Below, one piece after another: positions 1 to 11,945 of a stretch of 64,000 nucleotides of DNA. Location of the stretch: assembly GCA_963932145.1 (NCBI GenBank), contig OZ010571.1, forward strand, positions 157,184,318 to 157,248,317. Reading direction: 5' to 3'. Under the pieces are notes generated by a model. It searched no databases and was not told where the DNA came from. It saw only the letters and a program-made list of their open reading frames with translations. How positions within the stretch are numbered: the first letter of the stretch is position 1; every line of letters starts with the position of its first letter. The stretch is from Acanthosepion lycidas. Taxonomy: Eukaryota > Mollusca > Cephalopoda > Sepiida > Sepiidae. A program made the translations under genes and the position numbers.

Positions 1-227
1 AAAGCTATGAAAAAAAAAAAAAAAAAAAATGAAAAGAAAAGCGGCTGAAGGGAAAAGAAGAAATGATGACGACAAAAGAAAATATAAAGACGCTGGTTTA
101 CTTGAGTTTTATTACTTCTCTCATCTTGTGAAATGGACGAACAACAAAAAAAAAATATTTAACCGTTTTTTTTTGGTGCATGGTGCATACTTACCGTAGG
201 GAGGAAGATAAATACTTTTTCATTATG

Positions 228-1990
228 TTCCGTGTCCCCTCAGGACGTGGGTGATCATGGTTCCCCACAACTTCCTGGCCTCTTTAAATCTTTAATAAAT
301 TTTGTCTTTTTGTTATCTCTCCTAAACCCTGTTCCGTCATCCATTTACTTAAGCTCATCAAGTATGTTATATGCTGCTTTCCTCGGCCCCTCTTGCTCCC
401 AATCTGTCCTGTGAGTATCAGATTTTCCAAACACTCTTTTCTCATTATGTGTCCCAGAAATTGCAACTGTCTCTTCCTGATGTTAAGTGTAAGTTTCCTT
501 TTTATTTCCATTTTCTCTAAAACCTCGTCGTTGCTCACGTGTTCGGTCTCTGGTATCCTCAGTATCTTTCTGCAGAACCACACTTCTGCTGCTTCAGATT
601 TCTTCTTGATCTTTGAGGAGATTGCCCACCATTCATTGCCATAGAGGGGAACAGATATCACGTAACAGTTCAATATGCTTTTCTTTATTTCTAGTGAAGT
701 TTTTTCTGTTTCCCAATACTCCTCTGCTTAGTTTTTGGAATGAATTTTTGGCAATCCCAACGCGTCTTCGGATTTCAGTGTCACATTTTCCATCCTCTGA
801 TTACGTCCCAGATATTTAAATTTTTGTACTTATTTGATTTTGGTATCTCCAAATTGTAATTTGTGTTTTTGGGGCTGATCCCTTTTGCATTCTGCCTTCT
901 TGTAGTTTATGTTTAGTTCTTTCTTCGGTAAATCTGAAGATTAAGTTCCTGATTCGTTCGCGGAAGCTTACTTTGTTAAATGCCTTTTTACTGATCTTCC
1001 TATCTTCTGACTCGTCTCGATTACTGCGCAAAACCCAAAGAAATCTTTAGACACTTTTAAAAGTGAAACTTTTATTGAATTCTTTTTTTAAAAATTTAAG
1101 TTAAAAGCAATGACAAATATTGTTTTTTTTATCTTGAAGCTGTAATAATGATGAATTCTACTTTATCTAACGCATTTGTGTAAATCTATAAAACACATGT
1201 ACACCTCCTCCTGTATTTATATTACTGTTTTTGATATGCATAAATATCGCGTTCTTTGTTCCAGTGTCTTTGATGAATTCGCACCATTCTTGTCCCATCT
1301 CCGGTCGGATTCTGTTGTGGTCTATTATTCAGATGATAAGTTTTCTAATATGTCTCATTATGCTGATTGTCCGATGGAGTTCACATTCGTTTGCACTTTG
1401 TTTCTTAGGCAGTCCTATGAAATGAAATCTCATTCGATATTCCCGTATATCAACACTGTTATGTATTTCATTTATTATTTTTATAATCTTGTCTATGCGA
1501 AAATCATCTAAGGTTGCCAGCATCTCTATTGCAATTCCTTTGTTTCTATTCAATTTGTCTAGTGCAGCTTCCACTTCGGGTTTTAATATTTCCGGTCAGT
1601 TGATATTTCTCTGTTTTGCTGACTGTTCACTTTCGCCGTGGAAGATTTGTCCGATATATTCTTTCTGTCGCTGAAGTATTTTTCTTTCTCTACTATCATC
1701 ATTCCGTCTTTAGATTTATGCATCCTGTTGATGAGCATATCTATTTTCCAGTTAGTTCTCTTATCTTATGTATCTGTGATACTCATTCTTTCTATTTCTG
1801 CACGTGTTTCGTTGAGCCATTCCTTTTTAGCCTGTTTTTATTTGTTGTTTATTTTTTTGCGTGGTGTTCTATATCCTATTCCGTGTCTTGGTATTGATTT
1901 TTGTCTTCTTTTTGACATTTTACGGAATTTTCGGACACGCCTGTGTCCTTTTTCGACGAGACGGGGAATAAAGTGGGACTCAATTTTCTT
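228..1990 (-). mobile_element. LINE-A copy 1, decayed non-LTR retrotransposon RT region
   Basis: The minus strand reads as broken pieces of a LINE reverse transcriptase in order. About 1990-1590 is a basic linker upstream of the RT. 1574-1329 is the RT N-terminal part, with a motif like ALDKLNRNKG and later LPKKQSANECELHRTIS. 1300-1168 is a partial finger/palm segment, 1031-816 a thumb-like segment, and 673-284 the C-terminal tail with YGNEWWAISS and RKRQLQFLGHIMRKECLENL. The catalytic palm is missing where 1035-1165 is replaced by unrelated AT-rich sequence. Several frameshifts and stops separate the pieces, so it cannot be active. A second copy at 7495-8460 aligns across the same segments. 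The family resembles endonuclease-RT LINEs common in invertebrates; I do not assign the clade. Confidence 0.8.
284..673 (-). pseudogene. LINE-A RT C-terminal fragment (129 codons)
   Basis: This is the longest open piece of LINE-A copy 1. It holds the post-RT tail of the family: an aromatic YGNEWW motif near residue 11, an RKILRIPETEHVSNDEVL segment near 36-53, and a basic GHIMRK segment near 74-79 followed by a serine/glycine/arginine-rich stretch. The tail continues out of frame to about 228. It is a dead fragment with no start context of its own. Confidence 0.75.
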
Positions 1991-2094
1991 ACAATAATAC
2001 AACACATGAAAACTCCACCCCTAAAAAACAACAACATTCCCTTGAAAAGTGACCCCCACTTGTTTGTTTATTTCTCGTACTGTTGAAAAAATTC

Positions 2095-2240
2095 CGTCTT
2101 TAAAATATTTCTCTTCGGGCTTCTGTTTAGTCAAAAGGTCTAAAATATATAATACATATGTTGTTTTTTTATTCCTCAAGTTTCATTAACCGACCTATTA
2201 TATCCCACCTCCAAACACACACACACACACACACACATAT
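2095..2240 (+). repeat. Dispersed repeat ending in (CA)n, also at 39545-39715
   Basis: The segment from TTTAAAATATTTCTCTTCGG to TCAAAAGG and AATATATAAT is closely matched at 39545-39610. Both copies then run into a (CA)n tract (2214-2237 here), followed in the second copy by a long (TA)n tract. The microsatellite therefore sits in a fixed repeat context. No coding potential is seen. Confidence 0.5.
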
Positions 2241-2255
2241 ATAATAGTGACCTGC

Positions 2256-2441
2256 CAATAATGGTAAAATGTTGTCAGAACACGAACGCAAATTTACTGT
2301 GAATGATTCTCGCGATTAAAGCACTTTCTATATATTTCGGTCTTAGTAAATTGTTTTCTCTTTTAATTAGAGTGGCATTTTTAAATCAAAATTGTGGTCA
2401 GTCTCGTTACGGTCACCACCTGATTAATGTGTTTTTTTTTT
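2256..2441 (+). repeat. Repeat R1 copy 1 (about 185 bp)
   Basis: This block from AATGGTAAAATGTTGTCAGA to a poly-T run is about 90% identical by eye to the reverse complement of 6918-7110. The apparent peptide shared by the two copies in translation only reflects this DNA similarity. It has no tRNA A/B boxes. It could be a MITE, a SINE fragment or a LINE 3' piece. Confidence 0.6.
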
Positions 2442-3136
2442 TAATAAATGTGTGTTTGTGTGTTTGTCTTTGTGCTTGTAGCGCTAATATATATTCTGCA
2501 CCGTTTTTTTTCCTCGATGTAAGACAAATTCATCTTGAATTAAAAAAGATCCAAAGTCAGAATTAACTCTTCATGAATTTTGGTCTCACTGTCTACATTC
2601 GACGATGGTGGAAGGTAGGTTCTATCTACAACTAGTTTTTTTATTGTAAGATTGTACCAAGCTGATGTTTCTTTCCGTTTCCTTTTTAAGTTTCTTAAAA
2701 GATGACCGACTCCATCACAATGTAAATAATAATAAATATTTGATTTAATAAGAGATGAATAAAACGAAGGCGTCGACAATCACAATAAAGAAGAAAAGAA
2801 TTCTTTTTTTTTTTTTTTTTTTTTGCGAATATCTTTCCTTCGAGGAACTCACGGCATATGAATATTGTTTAGTTGCCAAGATTCTATCTTGCATCGGGTA
2901 TGAAAGAGAAAAACAAAACTTGTTCTCTGGGAGAAGCTAAAAGCTATTAAAGGATTTGGCCGGAGAAACACATCAAATATATTGTTATGAGTTTTTATTT
3001 TATTTACTTCTTCGAAACACAGGTGAATATTGAGAACGATCGAGAGAAGAAGAGACATTGAGATCTGCATTCATTTAAACAAAAATATCCGGTGAATAGC
3101 GAAGAGAAGTCAACAACACTTTTGCTATTATGAACA

Positions 3137-3138
<2 letters not shown>
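2442..3138. other. No recognised feature; AT-rich
   Basis: AT-rich DNA with a poly-T run near 2803-2824 and a GT-rich patch near 2447-2480. I see no coding similarity, tRNA boxes or terminal repeats. Confidence 0.4.
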
Positions 3139-3195
<57 letters not shown>

Positions 3196-3509
3196 GGGTG
3201 TGTGTGATTACGTTACTGATTATAGTGAAAAAAGGAACAGAGAAAGAGAGAGAGAAAGAAACAGAGAGAGAGAGAGAGAGAGGGTGTGTGTGATTACGTT
3301 GCTGATTATAGTGAAAAAAGGAACAGAGAAAGAGAGAGAGAGAAAGAAACAGAGAGAGAGAGAGAGAGGGTGTGTGTGATTGCGTTGTTGATTATAGTGA
3401 AAAAAGGAACAGAGAAAGAGAGAGAGAGAAAGGAACAGAGAGAGAGAAGGGGGTGATTACGTTGCTGATTATAGTGAAAAGAGGAACAGAGAAAGAGAGA
3501 GGAAGGAAC

Positions 3510-3549
<40 letters not shown>

Positions 3550-3560
3550 GGGGGCATTAC
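3139..3560 (+). repeat. GA-rich higher-order minisatellite, period about 86 bp
   Basis: After a (GA)n tract at 3139-3185, the string GTGTGTGATTACGTT with ATTATAGTGAAAAAAGGAAC recurs from GGG-marked starts at 3196, 3282, 3368 and 3449, with a decayed fifth start at 3549. Spacing is 86, 86, about 81 and about 100 bp. Each unit carries internal GA microsatellite, so the array is a microsatellite trapped in a longer tandem unit. Apparent long open frames here are low-complexity artefacts. Confidence 0.85.
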
Positions 3561-3633
3561 ATTATTGAGTAGGGTAAAAAAACAGGCACACAAATTTCAT
3601 GTAATAAAAAGTTCCTTAAAAAACTAGAATTGC

Positions 3634-3634
<1 letters not shown>

Positions 3635-3672
<38 letters not shown>
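3635..3672 (+). repeat. (ATC)n microsatellite
   Basis: About twelve uninterrupted trinucleotide units. Confidence 0.9.
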
Positions 3673-3784
3673 TTTTAATCAATTTTCATACATTTTGCCT
3701 GAATATTTGGGATGAGGAGTTATTATTATTTACATTTCTATTTCTCTTCGGGCTATTGTCCTCATCTTACAACAAACTGTTCAA

Positions 3785-3925
3785 AGGGACAATGGCCTAG
3801 TGGATTAAAACGTTGGTTTGTGAATTTAGTTCTTATTTTGATTTACTTCTGTTCAGTTATTGCTCGCCCATTTCCACTGCCCGACGCAGGGATTGAACTC
3901 ACAATCACTATATCACCAAATTCAC
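3785..3925. repeat. Possible tRNA-like SINE remnant
   Basis: On the plus strand TGGCCTAGTGGATTA near 3793 resembles a Pol III A box. Near 3891-3901, GGATTGAACTC reads on the minus strand as a B-box-like GAGTTCAATCC. The two boxes lie on opposite strands, so at best this is a rearranged SINE. Weak call. Confidence 0.25.
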
Positions 3926-3969
3926 AAACATCTTTAGCGAGAGAAAATGTGCAAGCAGTACTACTCTCT

Positions 3970-5460
<1,491 letters not shown>

Positions 5461-5690
5461 TTTCGTTCAAAAGACGAAAGTTTTCAGACTAATCTTTTAT
5501 TTGTTCTCACTTTTCCCTCATCTTTTGAACTGAAGTAGAGGTTTATCTCTTGTTTCCTGTTTTAAGATTGGATTTTCCGGTTCCTTCTAAAATATTTGAA
5601 TTCTCTTCCATTCCCTTTGCGCTTTAATGGCATTATCGCCTTGCTTGGAGTGAATTGGTTAAAAAAATGATTAAAAAAAATAAATTATTT
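5461..5690 (+). mobile_element. LINE-B 3' untranslated end, copy 1
   Basis: This segment shares its order of motifs with 63330-63510: a CCTCATCTTTTGAAC-like stretch, then TTCTCTTCCA, then CTTGCTTGGAGTGAATTGGTT followed by A-rich DNA. Related 3' ends occur at 6850-6927 and 9210-9285 behind recognisable LINE-B coding remnants. I therefore read it as a severely 5'-truncated LINE-B copy. Confidence 0.55.
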
Positions 5691-5888
5691 TTCCGCTACC
5701 TACAATTACATCATAACTAAATTAAAATTCTATAACCTAATTCTGATGAATTTTATTCCTAACACCAAATTACGAAAGGAAAAACTAAATAATCTGGAAA
5801 CTGAATTGTCTGCAATGCTGGAAAATTTGTCAAGCTTCATATGTGACCGGCTTTGAAGGCCAGGCATAAAGTGAAACATTCGGAATAA

Positions 5889-6130
5889 ATGAGAAAGTAT
5901 TTGAAAAATGACTTCAATGTTGTTCGTTTTAGTGCCGAGTGCCGAGCTACCTTTGATCGACCGGATGGCTGGAGTGTGGACTGGGTTACAAAACAACAGT
6001 ATCCTGTACGATTTAGGCGTCAGCATGGCGATAAAGAAGTTATGTTTGGGGTCTGGAATTGTTGGAGATGAGTTGGTTGGGCCTTGGCATGTAGACGATG
6101 AAAAGAAAAATGACTTTCCTAGAATATTTT
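5889..6130 (+). pseudogene. Possible Tc1-like transposase fragment
   Basis: One frame contains a run ending HGDKEVMFGVWNCW near residues 46-59. It resembles the HGGGxVMVWGC region of Tc1 transposases, preceded by a W-rich segment (DGWSVDW). A frameshift follows. Only about 80 codons can be aligned by eye, and no TIR was found nearby. It could also be chance similarity. Confidence 0.35.
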
Positions 6131-6309
6131 ACATTTTCGAAGGGTAGCTTTCAGCGTTTGTTTATTAAAATTCTGTCGGTTTACGTACGAATCTTATCTT
6201 CATGCAGGACAACGCCTCTTGGAAGAGTTGAGCATGCAACAGTCGACTACCTGACATGAGGGGGAAACATTATATTGAATCCATCACCAGATCAGCTGCT
6301 AAGAATGTC

Positions 6310-6379
6310 AAATTCATTGTGTCGAATTCATTGTGTCGAATTCATTGTGTCGAATTCATTGGGTCGAATTCATTGTGTT
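6310..6379 (+). repeat. 14-bp tandem repeat, about five units
   Basis: The unit TCGAATTCATTGTG is repeated nearly perfectly, with one G substitution in the fourth copy. It lies immediately upstream of LINE-B copy 2 coding similarity. Confidence 0.85.
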
Positions 6380-6389
6380 TATTCTCTCG

Positions 6390-6927
6390 AGAATCTATCT
6401 TGCATATCTATAAAGTCTACAATTCGTCCATGCTTAGAATATTGCCATCATACATGGTCCGGTGTCCCTGCCTGCTATTTATCTGGAGCTCTTCGATAGG
6501 ATCCAAAGAAGAATCAGCAATATTATTGGTCCTGATCTGGCGGCTTGGCTTCAGTCACTTGCCCACCGCATAAGTTTGCCTTTCTGTGCCATTTTTTTTA
6601 TAAATACTTTCATGATAATTGTTCAGATAAGCTCTTCGCTATGGAACCTGGCGTCAAGTTCTCTTTACAGTTGAGCAAGAGTTCTATGCTAAGAGTTTCT
6701 TTTCTCGAATTTCTCACTTGTGCACCTCCCTTCCATGTTTTCCATCCATGTTTAATCGGCAAAAATTTAAATGCAATGTCTATCGCTATCTATTGTGCTC
6801 CTGATTAAGCTTTTCTTTTTCTTCTCATTGCTAAGGTTTCTGTTCCTAATTTATCCACACCCTGTAACCCACTTGCGTGCTAGTGGTTGTACTGTCTTGC
6901 TTGGGGTGATATCGATAAAAAAAAATA
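6390..6927 (+). mobile_element. LINE-B copy 2 (CR1/jockey-like), RT 3' end
   Basis: Plus-strand pieces carry the C-terminal signature of CR1/jockey-like LINEs: KSTIRPCLEYCHHTWSG near 6412-6462, then a basic RIQRRISNIIGPDLA segment and YKYFHDNCSD near 6598-6630. Frameshifts separate these. The 3' end has CTTGCTTGGGGTGATATCGAT followed by an A run at 6918-6926, matching the 3' ends at 5690, 9285 and 63510. It is 5'-truncated and dead. Confidence 0.75.
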
Positions 6928-7110
6928 ACTGCATTAGTTGGTGACCGTAACGAGATTGACCACAATTTTGATTTAAAAATGCCACTCTAATTAAAAGAGA
7001 AAACAATTTACTAAGACTAAAATATATAGAAAGTGCTCTAATTGAGAGAATCATCCACAGTAAATTTGCATTCGTCTTCTGACAATATTTTACCATTCTT
7101 GGAGAGATTC
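6918..7110 (-). repeat. Repeat R1 copy 2
   Basis: Reverse-complement counterpart of 2256-2441 with the same poly-T end. It abuts the LINE-B copy 2 A tail, so the A run at 6918-6926 may belong to either element. Confidence 0.6.
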
Positions 7111-7372
7111 TTGGTAGGTCATCTATTATCACAATGTGGTACATTTAATAACAAAAGTTATGCAAACGTGAACAAAAACAAAATAATCTAAATGAAATCG
7201 TCTAGATTATTGTTTCAAAACATATAATAAATTTTAAAAAATTAAATTTAAAATTCTAAGCGTTCCTCTTAACTTCTTGCGCATGCATAGTTGCATTAAT
7301 GTTAGACATAAATTTAGTGTGATGATGTCCTAAAGGGCGAAATGTGTCACACGAAAACCTTTTCCACGTTGT

Positions 7373-7373
<1 letters not shown>

Positions 7374-7429
<56 letters not shown>

Positions 7430-7437
7430 GTATGTAT
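7374..7437 (+). repeat. (TA)n then (TATG)n microsatellite
   Basis: About 44 bp of TA repeats followed by five TATG units. Confidence 0.95.
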
Positions 7438-7494
7438 GGGACAAAGAGCGTATTCAAATATATACTGCTGTATAGGAAGACTGATTTTGCATAA

Positions 7495-8460
7495 GAGTTC
7501 TAAACTATTTTCCTTGTTTCTAACGATTTTTTGTTTCTTAATACATTGCTTAGCTTTTGGAAGGCATCTTTTTCTATGCCAGTACGTCTTCGGATTTCAG
7601 TGTTGCACTTTCTGTCCTCTTTTAAAACACTTCCCATATATTTAAATTGTTGTACTTGTTTGATTTTGGTAACTCCACTCTGTAAATTGTATGTTGGGCT
7701 GTTCCTTTTGCTAACAGCCATTAATTCATACTAAAGGAGTTCTTGTAGTTTTATTTCTTCTCTCATTCTCAAATGTCATCTACATATCTTATGATTGTGC
7801 CCGCCAATAAAGAATCTCGGTAGGACTTCTAATTCTCTTACAATCACCTCACTGTACAGGATGAATAAATCCAGTGAGAAGGCACATCCTTGTCTTATAC
7901 CGCTTTCGATTTTTGTATATCCACTGAATACATTTTCTATCCCAATGCAGGCGGTTTTCTGCCAGTATAGGTTCCAGATTATTCTAATGTCCTTCCCAAA
8001 TATGTCAAAGTTAACGAGTAGTTCCAACAGTTCTTTATGACGTACCTTATCAAATGCTTTTGTATAATCTATGAAACACAGGTACACATCCTTCTGCATT
8101 TGTAGTGCTCTTTTTGATAACATATTGAGTATAAATATTGCATTGCTTCTTCCGGTGTCCTTAACGAAACAGTACTGTTCTTATGCTAGTTCGGATCTAA
8201 TTCTACTGCGTGCACTATTCATTAGAATCCGGATGATAAGTTTTGTTATATGGCTGATTAGTCTGATTGTCCGATGGAGTTCACATTTGTTTGCGTTTGG
8301 CTTCTTAGGCAGTGCTATGAAAATAGATCTACTTAGGTCTTCCGGTATATCACCACTGTTGTGTATTTGATTTATTATTTCTGTAATGTCAAAATCGTCT
8401 CAGGCTGCTAGAATCTCTACTACAATTCCGTCTGGCCCCGCCGCTTTGTTTCTCTGTGTG
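7495..8460 (-). mobile_element. LINE-A copy 2, RT domain with palm
   Basis: The minus strand covers most of the RT domain. The 8460-8230 region carries the DDFDI...IINQIHNSGDIPEDL type of motif and LPKKPNANKCELHRTI. 8123-7800 holds the palm segment with CFIDYTKAFDKVRHKELLEL (motif A, residues 16-35 of that frame) and ESGIRQGCAFS (motif B). The active-site motif is readable as YVDD at about 7779-7790, but only after a one-base frameshift. 7721-7500 is the thumb, with SPTYNLQSGVTKIKQVQQFKYMGS. Stops and frameshifts make it inactive. It retains the central part that copy 1 has lost. Confidence 0.85.
7776..8123 (-). pseudogene. LINE-A RT palm fragment (115 codons)
   Basis: Open fragment with RT motif A (DYTKAFDKV, residues 19-27) and motif B (GIRQGCAFSLDLF). 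The expected motif C (YVDD) lies just beyond the end in another frame, which shows a recent one-base slip. It is homologous to the segment deleted from copy 1. Confidence 0.8.
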
Positions 8461-8907
8461 TGCGCATTTGAGCAGCAGTCTTTCACTAATATAAACTTGA
8501 TTAATGACAACAAAATTTTCTTTGCTGTTAGCTTTTTCTATTTTTGTATGGAAGTGGGTCCAACGATTGTAAATAATGTCCAAAAAGTTGTCATCAAGCA
8601 CTTTCAATCATGCTTGTAGTCCTTTTGGAGTTTGTGGACGGGAGCTTCTGTGTAAGTGTGCACCCTTTCCGGTTTTATTAAATATTCCAGCGTGTGCACT
8701 GGTAAATATATTATACCTATTCAGTTTTTTTTTCTATCTGGCAGAAATTCCGTTACCTTTTCCGCGTCGTCAAAACGTCGCAGTTCTATCGGTATTTCCA
8801 TGGCAAATGTTCATACATTTTACATTCCTTTGTGCCACCAGTTTGAACCTTTATAGTTTAGATATGCTTTGTCACGTACACAGGTTCGAATCCTCCTCAT
8901 TCCCTGG
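8461..8907. other. No recognised feature
   Basis: Between LINE-A copy 2 and the palindrome. A B-box-like GGTTCGAATCC sits at 8883-8893, but no A box is seen at the right distance upstream. Confidence 0.35.
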
Positions 8908-8957
8908 AAATTCCTTCTTTCCACTTGAATACGAATTCAAGTGGAAAGAAGGAATTT
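8908..8957. repeat. Perfect 50-bp palindrome
   Basis: Left arm 8908-8930 and right arm 8935-8957 are exact reverse complements (23 bp each) around a 4-base spacer (ACGA). It has no U-rich tail that would mark a terminator and no flanking target duplication that I can see. Confidence 0.95.
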
Positions 8958-8959
8958 TC

Positions 8960-9285
8960 AGCTTATTTCTAAGCTGTTAGTTTGTAGAACAGACTCCCGA
9001 GAGGATACTTTCCTAATCAATACAATCTGAACTTCTTCAAATCTAGAGTCAACCATTATCTATCCTACTAATTCACATGATCTGCACTTACTTTCACACT
9101 TACGTCTATACAACAACTTCACCCATTAAACCTCTACTTTGAGTGGCTCTTGGGCCTTGTATCATGTGAACACTTAGTTAAAAAATGTTTTCTGTAAGAA
9201 TTGTCCTTTCTCCTCATTCTCTTCCACTCCGAGTAACACCATGTGTCTTAGTGGCATCAACGCCTTGTTTGGTGTGAAATGAATT
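8960..9285 (+). mobile_element. LINE-B copy 3, 3' end
   Basis: The DNA around 8990-9060 (AACAGACTCCCGAGAG, then CTTCTTCAAATCTAGAGTCAA) parallels 41203-41270 in LINE-B copy 4. It encodes the WNKLP...SFKSRVNHYL type of C-terminus. The 3' untranslated part ends CGCCTTGTTTGGTGTGAAATG before a (GA)n tract. Confidence 0.65.

Positions 9286-9323
<38 letters not shown>
9284..9323 (+). repeat. (GA)n microsatellite
   Basis: About 20 uninterrupted GA units directly after the LINE-B 3' end. Confidence 0.95.
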
Positions 9324-9325
<2 letters not shown>

Positions 9326-10113
9326 ATTTTTAAACTATTGTCTGAACATTCTTGATACTGATACATTATTCTTTGATTTCAGCACGTAATTCAGCAGATG
9401 TGTGGGTGTGGATGAAAAAAAGAACCCTTTCGCCAATCAGCCGGAAGTCATTTACTCTTTCACCTGACATTAAAGTATGAAGCTCATTCATTGTGTCTAC
9501 TAAGTAACCAAATAAATCAAACTTCACTTGAAACTGTTTGATTAACAACACTATTTAGACATGCTTCAATAACAGATCTTGCAGGAAAAGGGAACTGAAG
9601 ACTCTTGTTTATTTACAGGAACTTGTTAAACAGATACAACAATATGTATTGTTAAAAAATCTATCATATATACGTTTTACATTTAACGATTCATTTCTTG
9701 TATATATATATATATATACGTGTGTGTGTTTGTGTGTGTGTATTAGACCTTTAATATAAACCTTTGAACTATACTTCAGCTTTTGTAGAGAGTAGTAATT
9801 ATTGATTATTGATTAATATATGTTCCTTCAAATAAACGCGTCCGTGAGTTTTTAAGCCTTGTGCTTTAATAGACTGTGGCGAAGTAATCAACATTTTTCA
9901 CGTCATTTGCTTTGCACACAAGCGCAAAACACAAAGGAATTCCGCATCTATCGCTTGCTGTTCTTTTTATTTAATTCTTTCAATATTTTTACAGATTTCC
10001 GAACTCTTACTGGTTTGACCTATATAGGCACCATCACTTTATTTTACGAATATATTTGTTTTTTTTCTTTAAGATATGTTTGTAAAAGGGAGAGAGCGTT
10101 CATGTGGAAGATA

Positions 10114-10144
<31 letters not shown>

Positions 10145-10787
10145 AAGAGAAAAGAAGAAAGAATAGAGACAGATAGAGAAAAAGAGAGAGAAAGAATCGT
10201 TAACGCCGGTGATTTTTTAAGATTATTTGAGATAGGGTCACGCACTTTTGTTGTTCGTGTCGTATAAGTGGTTAAAGGTTTGAAGAGAAAGTGTTTTAAT
10301 TAGAGAAATGCAAAACATGATAATGTGGAAATGGTAACTTTATCTAAAGAAGAATGATAATTAATTATATACGAACATGTTAATATTGCAAGTCGAAGAA
10401 TGATGCCGGAAATATATGTTTCTTTCTTGTTAACAATTGAAATAAATGTGTTATTTACGCGTGAATATTGGGCGTTTGGAATTTGGTCCCATCTTCAAGA
10501 ATTTGGCTGTGAGGAATTTTTATAACCAGTGTAACAGAACAATAGTCAATTTCTTACATTTAAAATCGCTTTCGATATTTAGGAAATCCTGAAAATATTT
10601 CAAAGAGTTTAATTTCTGAATAAATGTTAGTGTTTCTGGATTTTCATATTTGCAATATCTTGTAAACTGAAATATGTCTCCGTATTAATTCACTCATTTC
10701 ACGGCTCGAATACCTACGAATATTTTTGTATTCCTTTCGCATGAATTTTTTGCGAGTGACAACTCCTCATTACGATATCATTTATCG

Positions 10788-10788
<1 letters not shown>
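9324..10788. other. No recognised gene; minor microsatellites
   Basis: Contains (TA)n(TG)n at about 9699-9740 and a GA-rich tract at about 10110-10190. An open frame at 9859-10176 ends in the GA tract and has no recognisable domain. Confidence 0.4.

Positions 10789-10827
<39 letters not shown>
10789..10827 (+). repeat. (TA)n microsatellite
   Basis: About 39 bp of uninterrupted TA. Confidence 0.95.
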
Positions 10828-10829
<2 letters not shown>

Positions 10830-11311
10830 TCATTACTGGCATGTCAAGATAATTGGAAGTGAGCGTTTGAACAAATTAATAACTATGTGATCTGCTTAGG
10901 TAACATTGTGCGATGCTTTGTTAGGACTCAAACATTTGTGCCATTTTATCCGAGAAAGGCAACACTTGAAGGCTAACAAAACATTTTATTCTTACACATT
11001 TCGAAACCGTTTCGTAAATTTTTTTCCAGGCCAAATAAAATGATCAGAACTGGGTAAAAAACTCTAGTGTTCCTAGAATCGTTTCAATTTTCGATGTCGA
11101 CGGATCGCTTAATTTGTCATAGACTGATCTGATTTGACAATAAGCGTTGAAAATCGTGGCTTTTACTAGAAAAATTCTTCCCAGCCACCAAGCGTACACC
11201 ATAAATAGTTAAATGTTTAATACTGTTTATTATAAACAGAGCATGTTTGTATCATTTGTATCTATAAAAAGACTGTATAAACATAAAAATGTCTAAAAAT
11301 AATTGTCGGAC
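10828..11311. other. No recognised feature
   Basis: AT-rich sequence without visible coding similarity or terminal repeats. Confidence 0.35.
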
Positions 11312-11323
11312 TTTGTATGTATG

Positions 11324-11396
<73 letters not shown>
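11312..11396 (+). repeat. (TATG)n(TA)n microsatellite
   Basis: Short TATG lead-in and about 65 bp of TA repeats. Confidence 0.95.
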
Positions 11397-11397
<1 letters not shown>

Positions 11398-11493
11398 GTA
11401 TACGTATATTTCAATCGCATGACGATTGTATGTTTCGACTAGCATGAAACCGGAAATTGTGGCAAGCCAAATACCACTAATTTTAATATGTAA

Positions 11494-11513
11494 TTACACA
11501 CACACACACATAC

Positions 11514-11566
<53 letters not shown>
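11494..11566 (+). repeat. (CA)n(CATA)n(TA)n compound microsatellite
   Basis: CA, then CATA, then TA units in order. It directly precedes family P sequence at 11567. Confidence 0.95.
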
Positions 11567-11567
<1 letters not shown>

Positions 11568-11690
11568 CGGGTAAAAAAATCCGTGGCTAAATAATCCAAG
11601 TAAGTCTTATTAATATAAAATATTAAAACTGATTCACAAAAGAGAGCTCTATAATTTTTATTATAATAAATGTATTTACATTTTACTTTT
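11567..11690 (+). repeat. Repeat family P copy 1 (partial)
   Basis: AAATCCGTGGCTAAATAATC and the following AATATAAAATATTAAAACTG match 48735-48795 directly and 39246-39350 in reverse. All three copies abut a (TA)n tract on the same side. This copy lacks the palindromic core of the other two. Confidence 0.6.
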
Positions 11691-11818
11691 TATATTTCTT
11701 ATTTTAGTAAATGTATTTCCATTGATAAGTCCAGGGAAAAAATTTATTTCCCATGGATGAAATGATCATCTGTATGAGGTAAATTGTTTGGATCTCATTA
11801 ATTGTAATTCACATACAC

Positions 11819-11829
11819 TCACATATATA

Positions 11830-11917
<88 letters not shown>
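11819..11917 (+). repeat. (CATA)n(TA)n microsatellite
   Basis: Seven or so CATA units followed by about 60 bp of TA. Confidence 0.95.
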
Positions 11918-11920
<3 letters not shown>

Positions 11921-11945
11921 GAGGAGAAACAAAGACAGTGAGAAA

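Noticed and set aside
2303-2566. Peptide similarity between open frames at 2303-2566 and 6851-7144
   Set aside because: It reflects the R1 DNA repeat in opposite orientation, not a shared protein.
8883-8893. tRNA-like B box GGTTCGAATCC
   Set aside because: No A box at an acceptable distance and no second copy of the surrounding sequence.
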